A stretch of DNA of 64,000 nucleotides from Gammaproteobacteria bacterium (GCA_012103455.1 WLWT01000002.1:372001-436000), one strand, 5' to 3'; positions 8,294-17,176 are shown, counted from the first letter of the stretch. The notes: generated by a model from the sequence alone, not told the origin. Numbers and translations: made by a program.

Positions 8294-9180
8294 GAACCTG
8301 TTCAAGATCTGACGATTTTGGACATCTGACCTAAGCTATTGTTATCCATAGTCATAGCGGCTGCGAAGGCAATGACAGACGAGCGAATCTACCCGAGTGA
8401 CCTATCTCGCCAACAGTTCGAGAAAGTTAGACCGATCCTGGAGGCGGCGCGTCGGCGAACCAAGCCAAGGCAACTCGATCTCTATCACGTGTTCAACGCA
8501 GTGTTGTACCTGCTGAAGACCGGCTGCCAATGGCGCATGTTGCCCAACGAGTATCCAAAGTGGCGAAGTGTGCATGAGTATTTCACTATCTGGCGGCAAT
8601 CGTCCCCAGAAGACTCTTGCAGCGCCTTGGACAAGGCGTTAAAAAAATGGGTTGGCGAGGCCCGCAAATCCCAGGGGCGCAGTGGCAAAACCAGCCTGAT
8701 CATCGTTGATGCACAGAGCGTGAAGAACACAGACAGTGCAAACCACAAAGGTTATGACGCAGGCAAGAAGACTTCTGGTATCAAGCGGCACATAGCTGTG
8801 GACACTCAGGGATTGGTGCACGCTGCTTTTGTGACCACGGCAAATGTCACTGATCGAGCTGGGGCACTGGCCGCACTTGCTGCTCAAGCAGATGGGCGCC
8901 TCTCGGAGGTTAGGTGTGTAGTGGGCGATGGCGGGTACACGGGGATGGCTTTCGCTGGCGAAGTGCTGAGATTAATCGGAGCGAACGTCGAAATTATCAA
9001 ACGCTCGGACACGGGTCGTTTTGCCGTCCTCCCGAAGAGGTGGGTTGTCGAGCGAACCTTCTCATGGTTTGAGAAAAACCGCCGGTTGTGGAAAAACTGT
9101 GAGCGGCTAATCGAAAGCTCGTTGGGCATGATGCTACTTGCAAATATTGCGCTGTTGCTTCGGAGATCTTGAACAGGCTC
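8294..9180 (+). mobile_element. Complete IS5-family insertion sequence, 887 bp
   Basis: The left end GAACCTGTTCAAGATCT (8294-8310) and the inverted right end AGATCTTGAACAGGCTC (9164-9180) match at 16 of 17 bases. Both ends are flanked by TTA (8291-8293 and 9181-9183), a 3-bp duplication of TNA form as known for the IS1031 group of IS5. One intact transposase fills the element. It lies in the divergent DUF2782/polA intergenic region and is probably a recent arrival, since ORF, termini and duplication are all preserved. Confidence 0.93.
8372..9172 (+). CDS. IS5-family (IS1031-like) DDE transposase
   Basis: 266 residues from the ATG at 8372; an in-frame TTG lies 33 bases earlier. The N-terminal DUF4096-like helix-turn-helix part reads YPSDLSRQQFEKVRPILE and LYLLKTGCQWRMLPNEYP. 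The catalytic core has VDAQSVKNTD (first Asp), VVGDGGYTGMAF (second Asp) and WVVERTFSWFEKNRRLWKNCE (Glu of the Y-(2)-R-(3)-E-(6)-K type motif). All key residues are present, so the element is probably active. It cuts and joins the terminal repeats found at both ends. Confidence 0.93.
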   Translation: MTDERIYPSDLSRQQFEKVRPILEAARRRTKPRQLDLYHVFNAVLYLLKTGCQWRMLPNEYPKWRSVHEYFTIWRQSSPEDSCSALDKALKKWVGEARKSQGRSGKTSLIIVDAQSVKNTDSANHKGYDAGKKTSGIKRHIAVDTQGLVHAAFVTTANVTDRAGALAALAAQADGRLSEVRCVVGDGGYTGMAFAGEVLRLIGANVEIIKRSDTGRFAVLPKRWVVERTFSWFEKNRRLWKNCERLIESSLGMMLLANIALLLRRS

Positions 9181-9253
9181 TTATATCCCGGGTACGGGTA
9201 TCCTGGATAGGGTGCACACCGCCGCGGAACGTTAGAATCTCCTAACGCCCATT

Positions 9254-9378
9254 GTTTGTCCACTGCGGGGTTTGCCCACCGCGGGGTTTGTCCACTGCGG
9301 GGTTTGCCCACCGCGGGGTTTGCCCACCGCGGGGTTTGTCCACCGCGGGGTTTGTCTACCGCGGGGTTTGTCCACCGT
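9254..9378. repeat. Eight-unit 16-bp tandem repeat upstream of polA
   Basis: One shortened and seven full units of GGGGTTTGTCCACCGC run without spacer; full units begin at 9267 and every 16 bp thereafter to 9363. Variation is limited to C/T at two positions. The array ends 32 bp before the polA ATG and is open in the polA frame, but the predicted residues look like repeat translation, not protein. There are no spacers, so it is not CRISPR. Confidence 0.92.
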
Positions 9379-9410
9379 GGCGCATTTTTTTCGGGAGCAG
9401 CCGCAGACCC

Positions 9411-12131
9411 ATGACCACTAGCAACGAACGGCTCGTTTTAGTCGATGGTTCGTCTTATCTGTACCGGGCTTTTCACGCCATGCCCTCCTTGACCAACTCG
9501 CGCAATGAGCCAACCGGTGCGGCGTACGGCGTGGTCAATATGATGCGCCGCCTGATGGAAGACTATAGCCCGGACTTCTTAGGGGTGGTGTTCGATGCAC
9601 CGGGAAAAACCTTCCGCGACGATATGTACGCGCAGTACAAAGCCAACCGCCCGCCGATGCCCGACGAATTGCGCGCTCAGATCCCGGTAATCCATGCCGT
9701 CGTGCAAGCCATGGGCATGCCCCTTTTGATGATCCCCGCAGTGGAAGCGGACGACGTGATCGGTACCTTGAGTGTGGCCGGGCAAGCGGCCGGCTTGGAA
9801 GTTATCGTCTCCACCGGCGACAAGGATATGGCCCAACTGGTCCGCCCCGGCGTGACCTTGGTGAACACCATGGACGGTTCGGTGTTGGATGAGCAAGGGG
9901 TCAAAGCCAAATTCGGCGTTCCGCCCAGCCGCATCATCGATTACCTCACGTTGATCGGCGACGCAGTGGACAACGTACCCGGCGTACCCAAAGTTGGACC
10001 CAAAACGGCCGTGAAGTGGCTGGATGCGTATGGCAGCTTGGACGGGGTGATGTCCGCGGCCGCGGACATCAAAGGCAAGGTTGGCGAGAACTTGCGCGAC
10101 ACGCTGCCGCGCCTGCCCCTGTCACGGGATCTGGTCACCATCAAATGTGACGTGGAACTGGAACAAGCGCCGCGCGATCTGAAAGTCCGTGATGCCGATA
10201 CCCAAGCGTTACAGGAACTCTATGCCCGCCTGGAGTTCAAGACCTGGTTGGCAGAACTGCTGGAGGGGGGGACCACCGCGGCGGTCACGCAGGTGGCCAC
10301 GCAGGCACCGCCGCCGGCACAGCCGGGTGAATATGAATGCGTGCTGACCCGTGCGGCGCTAGATGAGTGGGTAGCACGATTGGAGAACGCCGAACTGATC
10401 GCCATCGATACCGAGACCACCAGCATTAACCCTATGCAAGCGCAACTGGTGGGCCTGTCCGTTAGCGTAGAACCTTGTAAAGCGGCTTATATCCCGGTGG
10501 CGCACCGCTATGCCGGCGCACCGGAACAGTTGAGCATGGATGAGGTGCTAGCGTGTCTTCGGCCTATTTTGGAGGATCCCGAGCGCCCCAAGGTGGGCCA
10601 GCACATCAAGTATGACCTCGTCGTGTTAAAGCGTCATGGTATCGCCCTCGCCGGTATCCGGGACGACACCATGCTCGCCTCCTATGTGCTCGATAGCACC
10701 GGTTCCCGGCACGACATGGATTCCCTGGCTCTTAAATATTTGAGCCATAAAACCGTGCACTACGAGGACGTGGCGGGCAAAGGAGCCAAGCAACTCAGCT
10801 TCGACCAGGTGCCCTTGGATGTAGCGTCGAACTATGCCGCCGAAGATGCCGATATCACGTTGCGATTGAGCGGTGTTTTGGTCAACAAAGTGAACCGTGA
10901 ACCGTCCCTGAAGGCGGTCTATGAAAACATAGAAATACCGCTGACCCCGGTGCTGGCGCGTATCGAACAAACGGGTGTTATGGTGGATGGCCGGCTGCTG
11001 GGCGAGCAGAGTGCACGCTTGGCCAAACGCATGTTGGAGGTGGAAGAGGAGGCATACAAGGAAGCCGGGCATCCTTTCAATCTGGGTTCGCCCAAGCAGA
11101 TCCAGACGATTTTGTACGATGAGTTGGGACTACCGGTGCTCGCCAAAACGCCCAAGAAGCAGCCGTCTACTGCAGAATCGGTATTGCAGGAATTGGCCCA
11201 TGAGCACGCCTTGCCTAGGCTGATCCTGGATCACCGGGAGCTTTCGAAACTCAAATCTACTTACACCGATGCGCTGCCCGGATGCATCGATCCTGCGACT
11301 GGCAGGGTGCACACCAGTTACCGCCAAGCAGTAGCCGCCACTGGACGGCTGTCCTCCTCGGATCCGAATCTGCAAAATATTCCCGTGAGAACCGATGAAG
11401 GGCGCCTCATCAGAACCGCCTTTGTGGCGCCGCCCGGTCATGTACTGGTATCGGCGGACTACTCCCAGATAGAGCTTCGCATCATGGCCCATCTTTCCCA
11501 CGATGCCGGGCTGAGGGCGGCTTTCGAGCAGGGGGCCGACATCCACGCGGCGACTGCGGCAGAAGTATTCGGCACGGCGCTCAGCGAGGTTACGCCCGAG
11601 CAGCGGCGAGGTGCGAAGGCGATCAACTTCGGTCTTATCTACGGTATGTCCGCTTTCGGGCTGGCGCGTCAACTCGGTATTGCGCGGGGGCAGGCGCAAA
11701 ACTATGTAGAGCTTTATTTCGAACGCTACCCCGCAGTCAAAGCGTATATGGATCGGGTGCGCAGTGAAGCCCACGAGCGCGGATATGTAGAGACAGTGTT
11801 CGGCCGGCGTCTTTATTTACCGGAGATCAACTCGCGCAACTATCAACGCCGGCAATATGCCGAGCGCACCGCCATCAATGCGCCCATGCAGGGAACGGCG
11901 GCTGACATCATCAAGCGGGCCATGCTGGACCTGGACGGCTGGATAGAGCAGGAAGGTCTCGCGCTTCGTATGATTATGCAGGTGCACGATGAGTTGGTGT
12001 TCGAAGTCGAGGAGGGTGCGGTGGACGAAGTGAGTGGAGTCATCAGGCAAAAAATGCGCGATGCCGCTCACCTCGACGTGCCTTTGGAAGTGGATGTGGG
12101 GCACGGTGGTAGCTGGGCCGAGGCCCATTGA
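9411..12131 (+). CDS. polA: DNA polymerase I
   Basis: 906 residues from the ATG at 9411, preceded by GGGAGCAG. Three domains are intact. The 5'-3' exonuclease begins ERLVLVDGSSYLYRAFHAMP and has EADDVIGTL and STGDKDMAQLV. The 3'-5' exonuclease keeps its acidic residues in AIDTETTSINPMQAQLVGLS. The polymerase has SADYSQIELRIMAHLS, RRGAKAINFGLIYGMSAFGL and MQVHDELVFEVEE. It functions in Okazaki-fragment maturation and repair. The frame remains open upstream through the 16-bp repeat array, but those residues match nothing in the family, so the longer start is rejected. The IS element and repeats have replaced much of the normal upstream region. Confidence 0.98.
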   Translation: MTTSNERLVLVDGSSYLYRAFHAMPSLTNSRNEPTGAAYGVVNMMRRLMEDYSPDFLGVVFDAPGKTFRDDMYAQYKANRPPMPDELRAQIPVIHAVVQAMGMPLLMIPAVEADDVIGTLSVAGQAAGLEVIVSTGDKDMAQLVRPGVTLVNTMDGSVLDEQGVKAKFGVPPSRIIDYLTLIGDAVDNVPGVPKVGPKTAVKWLDAYGSLDGVMSAAADIKGKVGENLRDTLPRLPLSRDLVTIKCDVELEQAPRDLKVRDADTQALQELYARLEFKTWLAELLEGGTTAAVTQVATQAPPPAQPGEYECVLTRAALDEWVARLENAELIAIDTETTSINPMQAQLVGLSVSVEPCKAAYIPVAHRYAGAPEQLSMDEVLACLRPILEDPERPKVGQHIKYDLVVLKRHGIALAGIRDDTMLASYVLDSTGSRHDMDSLALKYLSHKTVHYEDVAGKGAKQLSFDQVPLDVASNYAAEDADITLRLSGVLVNKVNREPSLKAVYENIEIPLTPVLARIEQTGVMVDGRLLGEQSARLAKRMLEVEEEAYKEAGHPFNLGSPKQIQTILYDELGLPVLAKTPKKQPSTAESVLQELAHEHALPRLILDHRELSKLKSTYTDALPGCIDPATGRVHTSYRQAVAATGRLSSSDPNLQNIPVRTDEGRLIRTAFVAPPGHVLVSADYSQIELRIMAHLSHDAGLRAAFEQGADIHAATAAEVFGTALSEVTPEQRRGAKAINFGLIYGMSAFGLARQLGIARGQAQNYVELYFERYPAVKAYMDRVRSEAHERGYVETVFGRRLYLPEINSRNYQRRQYAERTAINAPMQGTAADIIKRAMLDLDGWIEQEGLALRMIMQVHDELVFEVEEGAVDEVSGVIRQKMRDAAHLDVPLEVDVGHGGSWAEAH

Positions 12132-12156
12132 GTTGTCGCTAGGATCTATACTATAA
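12128..12156 (+). promoter_or_regulatory. Candidate sigma-70 promoter for hisA
   Basis: TTGAGT (12128-12133), a 17-base spacer, then CTATAA (12151-12156) lie about 80 bases before the hisA ATG and overlap the polA stop. A GCACAG/CTGTGC stem follows in the leader. This rests on pattern match only. Confidence 0.3.
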
Positions 12157-12233
12157 GGCGAGCACAGATACAGTTCTGGCTGTGCTAAGCTCTTGCAGTC
12201 AATCAGAGGTGATTGAACCGGACGTTTGGACCA

Positions 12234-12968
12234 ATGCTTGTCATTCCGGCGATAGATATAAAGGACGGGCGGTGCGTTCGTTTGCGGCAAGGGCGCATGG
12301 ATGAGGAAACCGTGTTCTCCGACGATCCGGTGGCGGTGGCGGGCCGCTGGGTGGAAGCCGGCGCGCGCCGGCTGCATATAGTCGATCTCGATGGTGCGGT
12401 GAGCGGTGAGCCGGTCAATCACGGACTCATCGCGGATATCTGCAGGAATCATCCGGACCTACCGGTCCAAGTAGGCGGCGGGATCCGCGATGAAGACACG
12501 GTGGAAGCCTACTTATTCGCCGGTGTTCGCTGGGTCATTATCGGCACTAAGGCGGTGAATACACCACACCTGATCGCCGAGCTGTGCTCGGAGTTTCCAA
12601 GTCATATTTGCGTAGGCCTGGATACCAAGGACGGGCGTCTGGCGGTAGACGGTTGGTCGAAGTTGTCCCACCACGATGTGTTCGATCTGGCGCAGCGTTT
12701 CGAAGCGGATGGTATCGAGGCCATCATCCATACCGACATAGGCCGTGATGGCATGCTCGGCGGCGTCAATGTCGAATCGACAGTGGCGCTGGCCCGGGCG
12801 GTTCATGTGCCGCTAATCGCCTCGGGAGGCGTGCGTTCGCTGGATGATATACGCGCTCTTTGCGAAGTGGAGGACGACGGTATTATCGGTGCCATAACGG
12901 GCCGGGCTATCTACGAGGGCACACTGGATTTTGCCGCAGGACAGCGGTTGGCCGATTCACTGGGCTGA
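12234..12968 (+). CDS. hisA: Phosphoribosylformimino-AICAR ribotide isomerase
   Basis: 244 residues from the ATG at 12234, giving the family start MLVIPAIDIKDGRCVRLRQG. A TTG 21 bases upstream is in frame but adds non-family residues. The TIM-barrel phosphate-binding motifs VQVGGGIRD and PLIASGGVRSLDDI are present. Asp in AIDIKDG and Asp in IIHTDIGRDGMLGG are the usual catalytic acid and base. It performs the fourth step of histidine synthesis (Amadori isomerisation). It stands alone: no hisH, hisF or other his gene flanks it, unlike the operon arrangement common in gammaproteobacteria. Confidence 0.96.
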   Translation: MLVIPAIDIKDGRCVRLRQGRMDEETVFSDDPVAVAGRWVEAGARRLHIVDLDGAVSGEPVNHGLIADICRNHPDLPVQVGGGIRDEDTVEAYLFAGVRWVIIGTKAVNTPHLIAELCSEFPSHICVGLDTKDGRLAVDGWSKLSHHDVFDLAQRFEADGIEAIIHTDIGRDGMLGGVNVESTVALARAVHVPLIASGGVRSLDDIRALCEVEDDGIIGAITGRAIYEGTLDFAAGQRLADSLG

Positions 12969-13375
12969 GTCACTGGACTGGTTCACTGATTGCCACGTTG
13001 GACGGGCGGCGGCAGGGACGGAAAGGAGCGCGCGTGACAGTCACCACCCGAGCAAGCTTTTACAAGCACCCGCAAGGGCCGCAAAAGGATGGCTTTTATC
13101 TGTGCATGCGTCCACATGTTAGACAGGAAATCAGTCGATTCCTCGGCATCCGATATAGAAAGAGGTGGGTTTGCGTTTCACCATTCGGTACCATGCGGCG
13201 CATCTGAGATGAAATCGGTTGTACTGTCGTCACCGAGCAGGAGAAGGCGGTTGCGCGCGACTGTTGGCCCGGTGGCGCATGTTATGCGCTCAGGTGAAGG
13301 CAGTCCCGTAAAGACGAAGCGTGGCGCTACTGCCCGCTGATTTGGGCCAGACCAACGTCCGTAGAAGGTTAGCCC
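12969..13375. other. Non-coding gap, nothing recognised
   Basis: 407 bases between hisA and the phosphatase fusion. Short open frames exist but match no family I know and have no convincing ribosome site. No clear terminator or promoter stands out. AGAAGG at 13363-13368 is the ribosome site of the downstream gene. Confidence 0.6.
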
Positions 13376-15316
13376 TTGAGACTCTATTTCGAAATCGCCG
13401 GAAATCAGATCGACGGGGCGCGAGACTACCAGGAAGATGCGTTTCTGAACTCCTACCTGGACGTGGGCGAGGATCCGAAGGGCGCGGCGGTGGTCATCAT
13501 GGCCGATGGCATGGGTGGGCACGCGGCGGGGAATATCGCCAGTAATCTGGTCGTTACCACCTTCAACAAAACCTTCGTCGCCGGCTTCGGTAAGGATGAG
13601 ATCCCGAATCTACTGCGTATTGCCTTAGCCAAAGCGAATGGCGCTTTATCCGGGTCGATCCGCGAAACCCCGGCCTTGGATGGTATGGGATGTACCATGG
13701 TCGCGGGCGTTTTCCACGAGAGCAAAACTTGGTGGGTGAGTGTAGGCGACTCGCATCTGTATTTACTGCGTAATCAAGAACTCGATAAGAAAAACGAAGA
13801 TCACAGCTATGGCGGTTACCTGGACCGTATGGCTAGACAGGGCATAGAAATCGAGCCTGAGCCCGGTTTGTCGCGCAATATGCTCATGAGCGCCATAACC
13901 GGGGATGACATCGCCGAAGTCGACTGTCCCAATACCTCGATAGAGTTGATACCCGGCGACCGGCTGATTATCGCATCGGACGGATTGGATACCCTGAGTT
14001 CTGCCATGGTCGTGCAGATGTCCGCCTGGTCCAGTGCCCCCCGCGAATGCGTAGAGGCGCTTCTCAAGGCGGTGGAGGATGCCGCCAAGCCGAGGCAGGA
14101 CAACACCACGGTTATAGTCATAGACGTCCTGGATCGGGATGCGGATGGAGCACCTGCGGCGGTGCCAGCGCCCAAGCTCTCGGCAGGAGATACGCAGGTC
14201 CTGGATAGCGCGCAAATTGCCGAAGAGATAGCGAAGGCCAACACGCTCCCGGCACCTGCGCGCTTGCCTAGCGCACCCGCCGATGAGCAAGATGCTGGAC
14301 GAGACGCTGGTTCGGCGGTACGCATTCGCGCCGTGATTGTCGTCTTGCTGTTGTTAGCCGTTGGAGCAGGTGGCGGTATTGGGTACTACCTGCAAAGCAG
14401 CACCCCGCCGGTGCCTGCACCACCAGCGCCAGTCTCACCGCCAGGTCCCACCAACGTGCCGCCCGTCACCGGTGTGCCTCCTGGGTCTACAACCCCTGGA
14501 TCTACAACCCCTGGGCCTACAACTCTGGCCCCTATAACGCCGTCTCCCCCCGTGCTGACGCCGGCACCCGCAGCGCAGATCTCGGTGAGTTCGGAGTTGC
14601 GCGATACGCTAAAGGGTGGTAGCGCGGGACCTGTGCTGGCCGTCGCACCAGGCGGTGCATTTCAGATGGGTACCAACCTGCCCGCCAATCCGGACCAGAA
14701 TCCGAAACATACGGTGACGGTGCCGGATATCGCGATTGGCAAATACGAAGTCACGCAAAAAGAGTACGAGATATATGTCAACACCACCGGCGGCACCATG
14801 CCCGAACAAGCCAAGGTGGGAGACGAGTACCCGGTGACCAATGTCTCTTGGACGGAGGCCAAGAAATATACCGAATGGTTGTCGCAGCAGACTGGGGAAG
14901 TCTACCGGCTGCTCAGCGAAGCGGAATGGGAATACGCCGCCTCTACTGGTAACGAGCAACCGTTTTGGTGGGGGTACGAGATGGAAGCGGGACGCGCCCA
15001 CTGCTCTACCTGTGGCAGCGATTTCACCAGCCACAATCCGACCGAGGTTGGCCGCTTCGAGTCCAATGGATTCGGCTTGTACGACACTGCCGGAAACGTG
15101 CTCGAATGGGTAGAGGACTGCTACAACCCGAACTACTCGGGGGCACCGGTGGACGGCTCAGCGTGGGTGGAAGACGCTGAAGATTGCCGGCGCCGGGTGG
15201 TTCGAGGAGGGGCCTATAACTCACCGGGTGATTCGTTGAAGAGCCAAAAGCGCAACGCCCGGGATCGCAAGAAGGGCCGCAAGAATATCGGGTTTCGCAT
15301 CGCAAGAGAGTTGTAG
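13376..15316 (+). CDS. PP2C Ser/Thr phosphatase - membrane helix - SUMF1-like fusion
   Basis: 646 residues from a TTG start with AGAAGG seven bases upstream. Residues about 5-250 are a PP2C phosphatase with RDYQEDA, MADGMGGHAAGN (metal-binding Asp44), VSVGDSHLYLL, IIASDGLDTL and RQDNTTVIVI. A membrane helix at about 318-338 follows, then a Pro/Thr-rich linker carrying a short tandem repeat (PGSTTPGSTTPGPTT). A SUMF1/FGE-type domain runs from about 415 to the end (GGAFQMGTN, YPVTNVSWTEAKKYTEWLS, YRLLSEAEWEYAA, NVLEWVEDC, VRGGAYNSPGD, GFRIARE). The formylglycine-generating cysteine pair is missing after RGGAY, so it is likely a binding or structural domain. Predicted topology: phosphatase inside, SUMF1 domain in the periplasm. 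Confidence 0.9.
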   Translation: MRLYFEIAGNQIDGARDYQEDAFLNSYLDVGEDPKGAAVVIMADGMGGHAAGNIASNLVVTTFNKTFVAGFGKDEIPNLLRIALAKANGALSGSIRETPALDGMGCTMVAGVFHESKTWWVSVGDSHLYLLRNQELDKKNEDHSYGGYLDRMARQGIEIEPEPGLSRNMLMSAITGDDIAEVDCPNTSIELIPGDRLIIASDGLDTLSSAMVVQMSAWSSAPRECVEALLKAVEDAAKPRQDNTTVIVIDVLDRDADGAPAAVPAPKLSAGDTQVLDSAQIAEEIAKANTLPAPARLPSAPADEQDAGRDAGSAVRIRAVIVVLLLLAVGAGGGIGYYLQSSTPPVPAPPAPVSPPGPTNVPPVTGVPPGSTTPGSTTPGPTTLAPITPSPPVLTPAPAAQISVSSELRDTLKGGSAGPVLAVAPGGAFQMGTNLPANPDQNPKHTVTVPDIAIGKYEVTQKEYEIYVNTTGGTMPEQAKVGDEYPVTNVSWTEAKKYTEWLSQQTGEVYRLLSEAEWEYAASTGNEQPFWWGYEMEAGRAHCSTCGSDFTSHNPTEVGRFESNGFGLYDTAGNVLEWVEDCYNPNYSGAPVDGSAWVEDAEDCRRRVVRGGAYNSPGDSLKSQKRNARDRKKGRKNIGFRIAREL

Positions 15317-15345
15317 TAGCCGTCGCTGCCACTGCCCTGATCAGC

Positions 15346-16341
15346 GTGCTGTTGCCTGTGCACAACGGGGCGTCAACGCTCGACCATTGTCTTACCAGTA
15401 TTGCCGGGCAGACGCTCGCGCAGTACGAAATCGTATTGGTGGACGATGGTTCCACCGACAGCACTGCGCTAATCGCAACAGCCTATGCCAAGGGGGATAG
15501 GCGGCTGCGTGTATTGCGTTTACCCCATGTCGGTTTAGTCAGGGCGTTGAACTATGGCCTGAGTCAGGCCAAGGCGCCGCTCATAGCACGTATGGACGCA
15601 GACGATTGGATGGCGCCAGCGCGGTTAGCTGCGCAACTGGAGGCGAGCCGGCGCTGGCCTGAGTGCACCGTCGTGGGGTCGCGGGTGCGGGCCTGGCCCG
15701 AGAGCGCTCTGACCGGCGGCATGCGTGAGTATCTGGTGTGGCAAAACAGCTGTATGAGTGCGCAAGATATGGCGGCGGATATCTTTTTGGAGTCGCCTTT
15801 GACCCACCCGAGTACGCTCTATAACCGCGCGGCCGTAATGGCCGCGGGTGGGTACCGCCATGGCCCTTATCCCGAGGACTACGAGTTGTGGCTACGCTTG
15901 CATGCGCTCGGTCACCGCTTCGCCAAGTTGCAGGCATCCTTGCTTCATTGGCGGCAGTCGGGAGGTAGTCTTTCGCGTCGCGATCCACGCTACTCAAGGG
16001 ACGCATTCGACCGGTTGCGTGCCCATTATCTGTGCTCGTATCTACGCCGGCGTGGCGTGCGCTCACTGGTTATTTGGGGAGCAGGGCGCAAAACCCGCAG
16101 GCGGGCGGCACACTTATTGCGCTTCGGGTTTACCATCGAGGCTTGGATCGACATCGATCCGCGCAAAGTCGGTAATGTGATCAACGGTGCACGCGTAGTG
16201 ACGCCATCGTGGCTGCGCGCAAGGTACGGGCGAAGTGCGGTGTTGGTTTATGTGGCTACCCATGGGGCGCGCCAGCAGATCGCCCGATATCTTGAATTTA
16301 TCGGCCTGGTGCGCGGGAGTGACTTTTGGCTGATCGGCTAG
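15346..16341 (+). CDS. Family 2 glycosyltransferase with C-terminal Rossmann-like domain
   Basis: 331 residues from GTG 15346. The family normally begins with an L-I-S-V-L-L-P-V-hydrophobic strand, and codons for LIS sit directly upstream, so a rare upstream start (for example CTG 15337) is possible. The GT-A fold is clear: LLPVHNGASTLDHCL, YEIVLVDDGSTDSTA, a DADDWM metal site, and HPSTLYNRAAVMAAGGYR with PEDYELWLRL (likely catalytic base). From about residue 230 a second domain, VRSLVIWGAGRKTRRRAAHL then AWIDIDPRKVGNVINGARVV, looks like a nucleotide- or sugar-binding Rossmann unit. Acceptor unknown. It lies 30 bp after the phosphatase fusion and is probably in one transcript. Confidence 0.88.
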   Translation: MLLPVHNGASTLDHCLTSIAGQTLAQYEIVLVDDGSTDSTALIATAYAKGDRRLRVLRLPHVGLVRALNYGLSQAKAPLIARMDADDWMAPARLAAQLEASRRWPECTVVGSRVRAWPESALTGGMREYLVWQNSCMSAQDMAADIFLESPLTHPSTLYNRAAVMAAGGYRHGPYPEDYELWLRLHALGHRFAKLQASLLHWRQSGGSLSRRDPRYSRDAFDRLRAHYLCSYLRRRGVRSLVIWGAGRKTRRRAAHLLRFGFTIEAWIDIDPRKVGNVINGARVVTPSWLRARYGRSAVLVYVATHGARQQIARYLEFIGLVRGSDFWLIG

Positions 16342-16361
16342 CTGCCCTACCGCCATTTAGA

Positions 16362-16398
16362 ATGGCAGCTATTCCAATGGCAGCTATTCCAATGGGCA
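16362..16398. repeat. Tandem 15-bp repeat between convergent genes
   Basis: AATGGCAGCTATTCC occurs twice in tandem, followed by a partial third copy (AATGGGCAGC), between the glycosyltransferase and the DUF4864 gene. No terminator hairpin with a T tract is visible here. Confidence 0.75.
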
Positions 16399-16405
16399 GC
16401 AGGCT

Positions 16406-17008
16406 TCAAAGTACGTTGGCCGTGTTGCGGTATAATATGCAGCCCGCGATGCGCCAATTGCCGTCATCTTGGCGTTGCATAGGAAATACAGCCATCACCG
16501 GCGCCCCCCGTGAATCCATCAGTAACACCCGCTGCGCTGGAATGCCGTCCATCACCATGATGTTCTGAAAGAACACTGCCCGGGGCCTGTATACGGGCCG
16601 GTAGGACTGCTTGACCATGGCCATGAACCGCTCCGGGGTGCGGGATTTGCGCTGCATTTCCGGAGTGGCGTAGCTGAAAGCCCGTGCCGCATCGTCTGCT
16701 TGGAAAGCGGCCAGTTGATGTTCGATAACGGTGCGGATCGCGCTCTTGTCGGCGCTGGTTAATCTATTGGCCTGCGAGTTTTCATCGGCCCTGGCGGCGG
16801 TTCCAGAGCACAGGAAAAAGATGGCCAGCAGCCAACAGCAGACGTTGATCGACTTTCCTCGGAGGTTGATCGATTTTCCTTTGGGGGTAATCGGTTTTCC
16901 TCTGATGAACTGGTGGTGGTTGGCGGATGCAACGCGCACCGGCGGCGGTTCTCCGTATCGCTTTGACCGGAATGTTGGACCGACGCACATAGTGTAATAC
17001 TCACGCAT
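16406..17008 (-). CDS. DUF4864 family exported protein
   Basis: About 200 residues from the ATG at 17008 (another at 16990). The C-terminal part from about residue 85 reads KSAIRTVIEHQLAAFQADDA, ATPEMQRKSRTPERFMAMV, YRPRAVFFQNI, the DUF4864 pattern (NTF2-like, function unknown). It is preceded by a signal-like hydrophobic stretch ending SGTAARA|DEN. Between the start codon and that stretch lies an odd repeat-coded segment (RGKPITPKGKSINLRGKSIN), three copies of a 21-24 bp unit at about 16845-16915, which would make an unusually long signal n-region. A start nearer the hydrophobic segment cannot be excluded. A MITE abuts the 5' side. Confidence 0.7.
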   Translation of the reverse strand: MREYYTMCVGPTFRSKRYGEPPPVRVASANHHQFIRGKPITPKGKSINLRGKSINVCCWLLAIFFLCSGTAARADENSQANRLTSADKSAIRTVIEHQLAAFQADDAARAFSYATPEMQRKSRTPERFMAMVKQSYRPVYRPRAVFFQNIMVMDGIPAQRVLLMDSRGAPVMAVFPMQRQDDGNWRIAGCILYRNTANVL

Positions 17009-17026
17009 TAAGTAAAAACAACTATC

Positions 17027-17166
17027 GGGCGCCTCTAACAATAGTCATTGTTTCGTGAATGCAAGGAAGCACCGCGCGCAGAACCGCAGTGTATAGGTGA
17101 TACCTGAGGATTCGAGCACGGCGCTGACGCCGCAATCGCGGAAAAAGTGCATTTTTAGAGGTGCTC
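17027..17166 (+). mobile_element. MITE copy 1, 140 bp, target duplication TATC
   Basis: Begins GGGCGCCTCTAACAATAGTC and ends in the inverted form TTTTTAGAGGTGCTC. It is flanked by TATC on both sides (17023-17026, 17167-17170). The internal sequence includes the family core GACGCCGCAATCGCGGAAAA. It carries no protein gene. It separates the DUF4864 gene from the gamma-glutamyltransferase stop and supplies whatever upstream sequence the DUF4864 gene now has. Confidence 0.9.
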
Positions 17167-17176
17167 TATCGCAGTA

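Noticed and set aside
9254..9378. Possible CRISPR array
   Set aside because: Units are contiguous 16-mers with no spacers and no cas genes are nearby.
9252..9410. N-terminal extension of DNA polymerase I
   Set aside because: The 53 extra residues are a translation of the 16-bp repeat and do not belong to the family; a ribosome site precedes ATG 9411.
15017..15300. Formylglycine-generating activity of the SUMF1 domain
   Set aside because: The two active-site cysteines expected after RGGAY are absent; the cysteines at AHCSTC are elsewhere in the fold.
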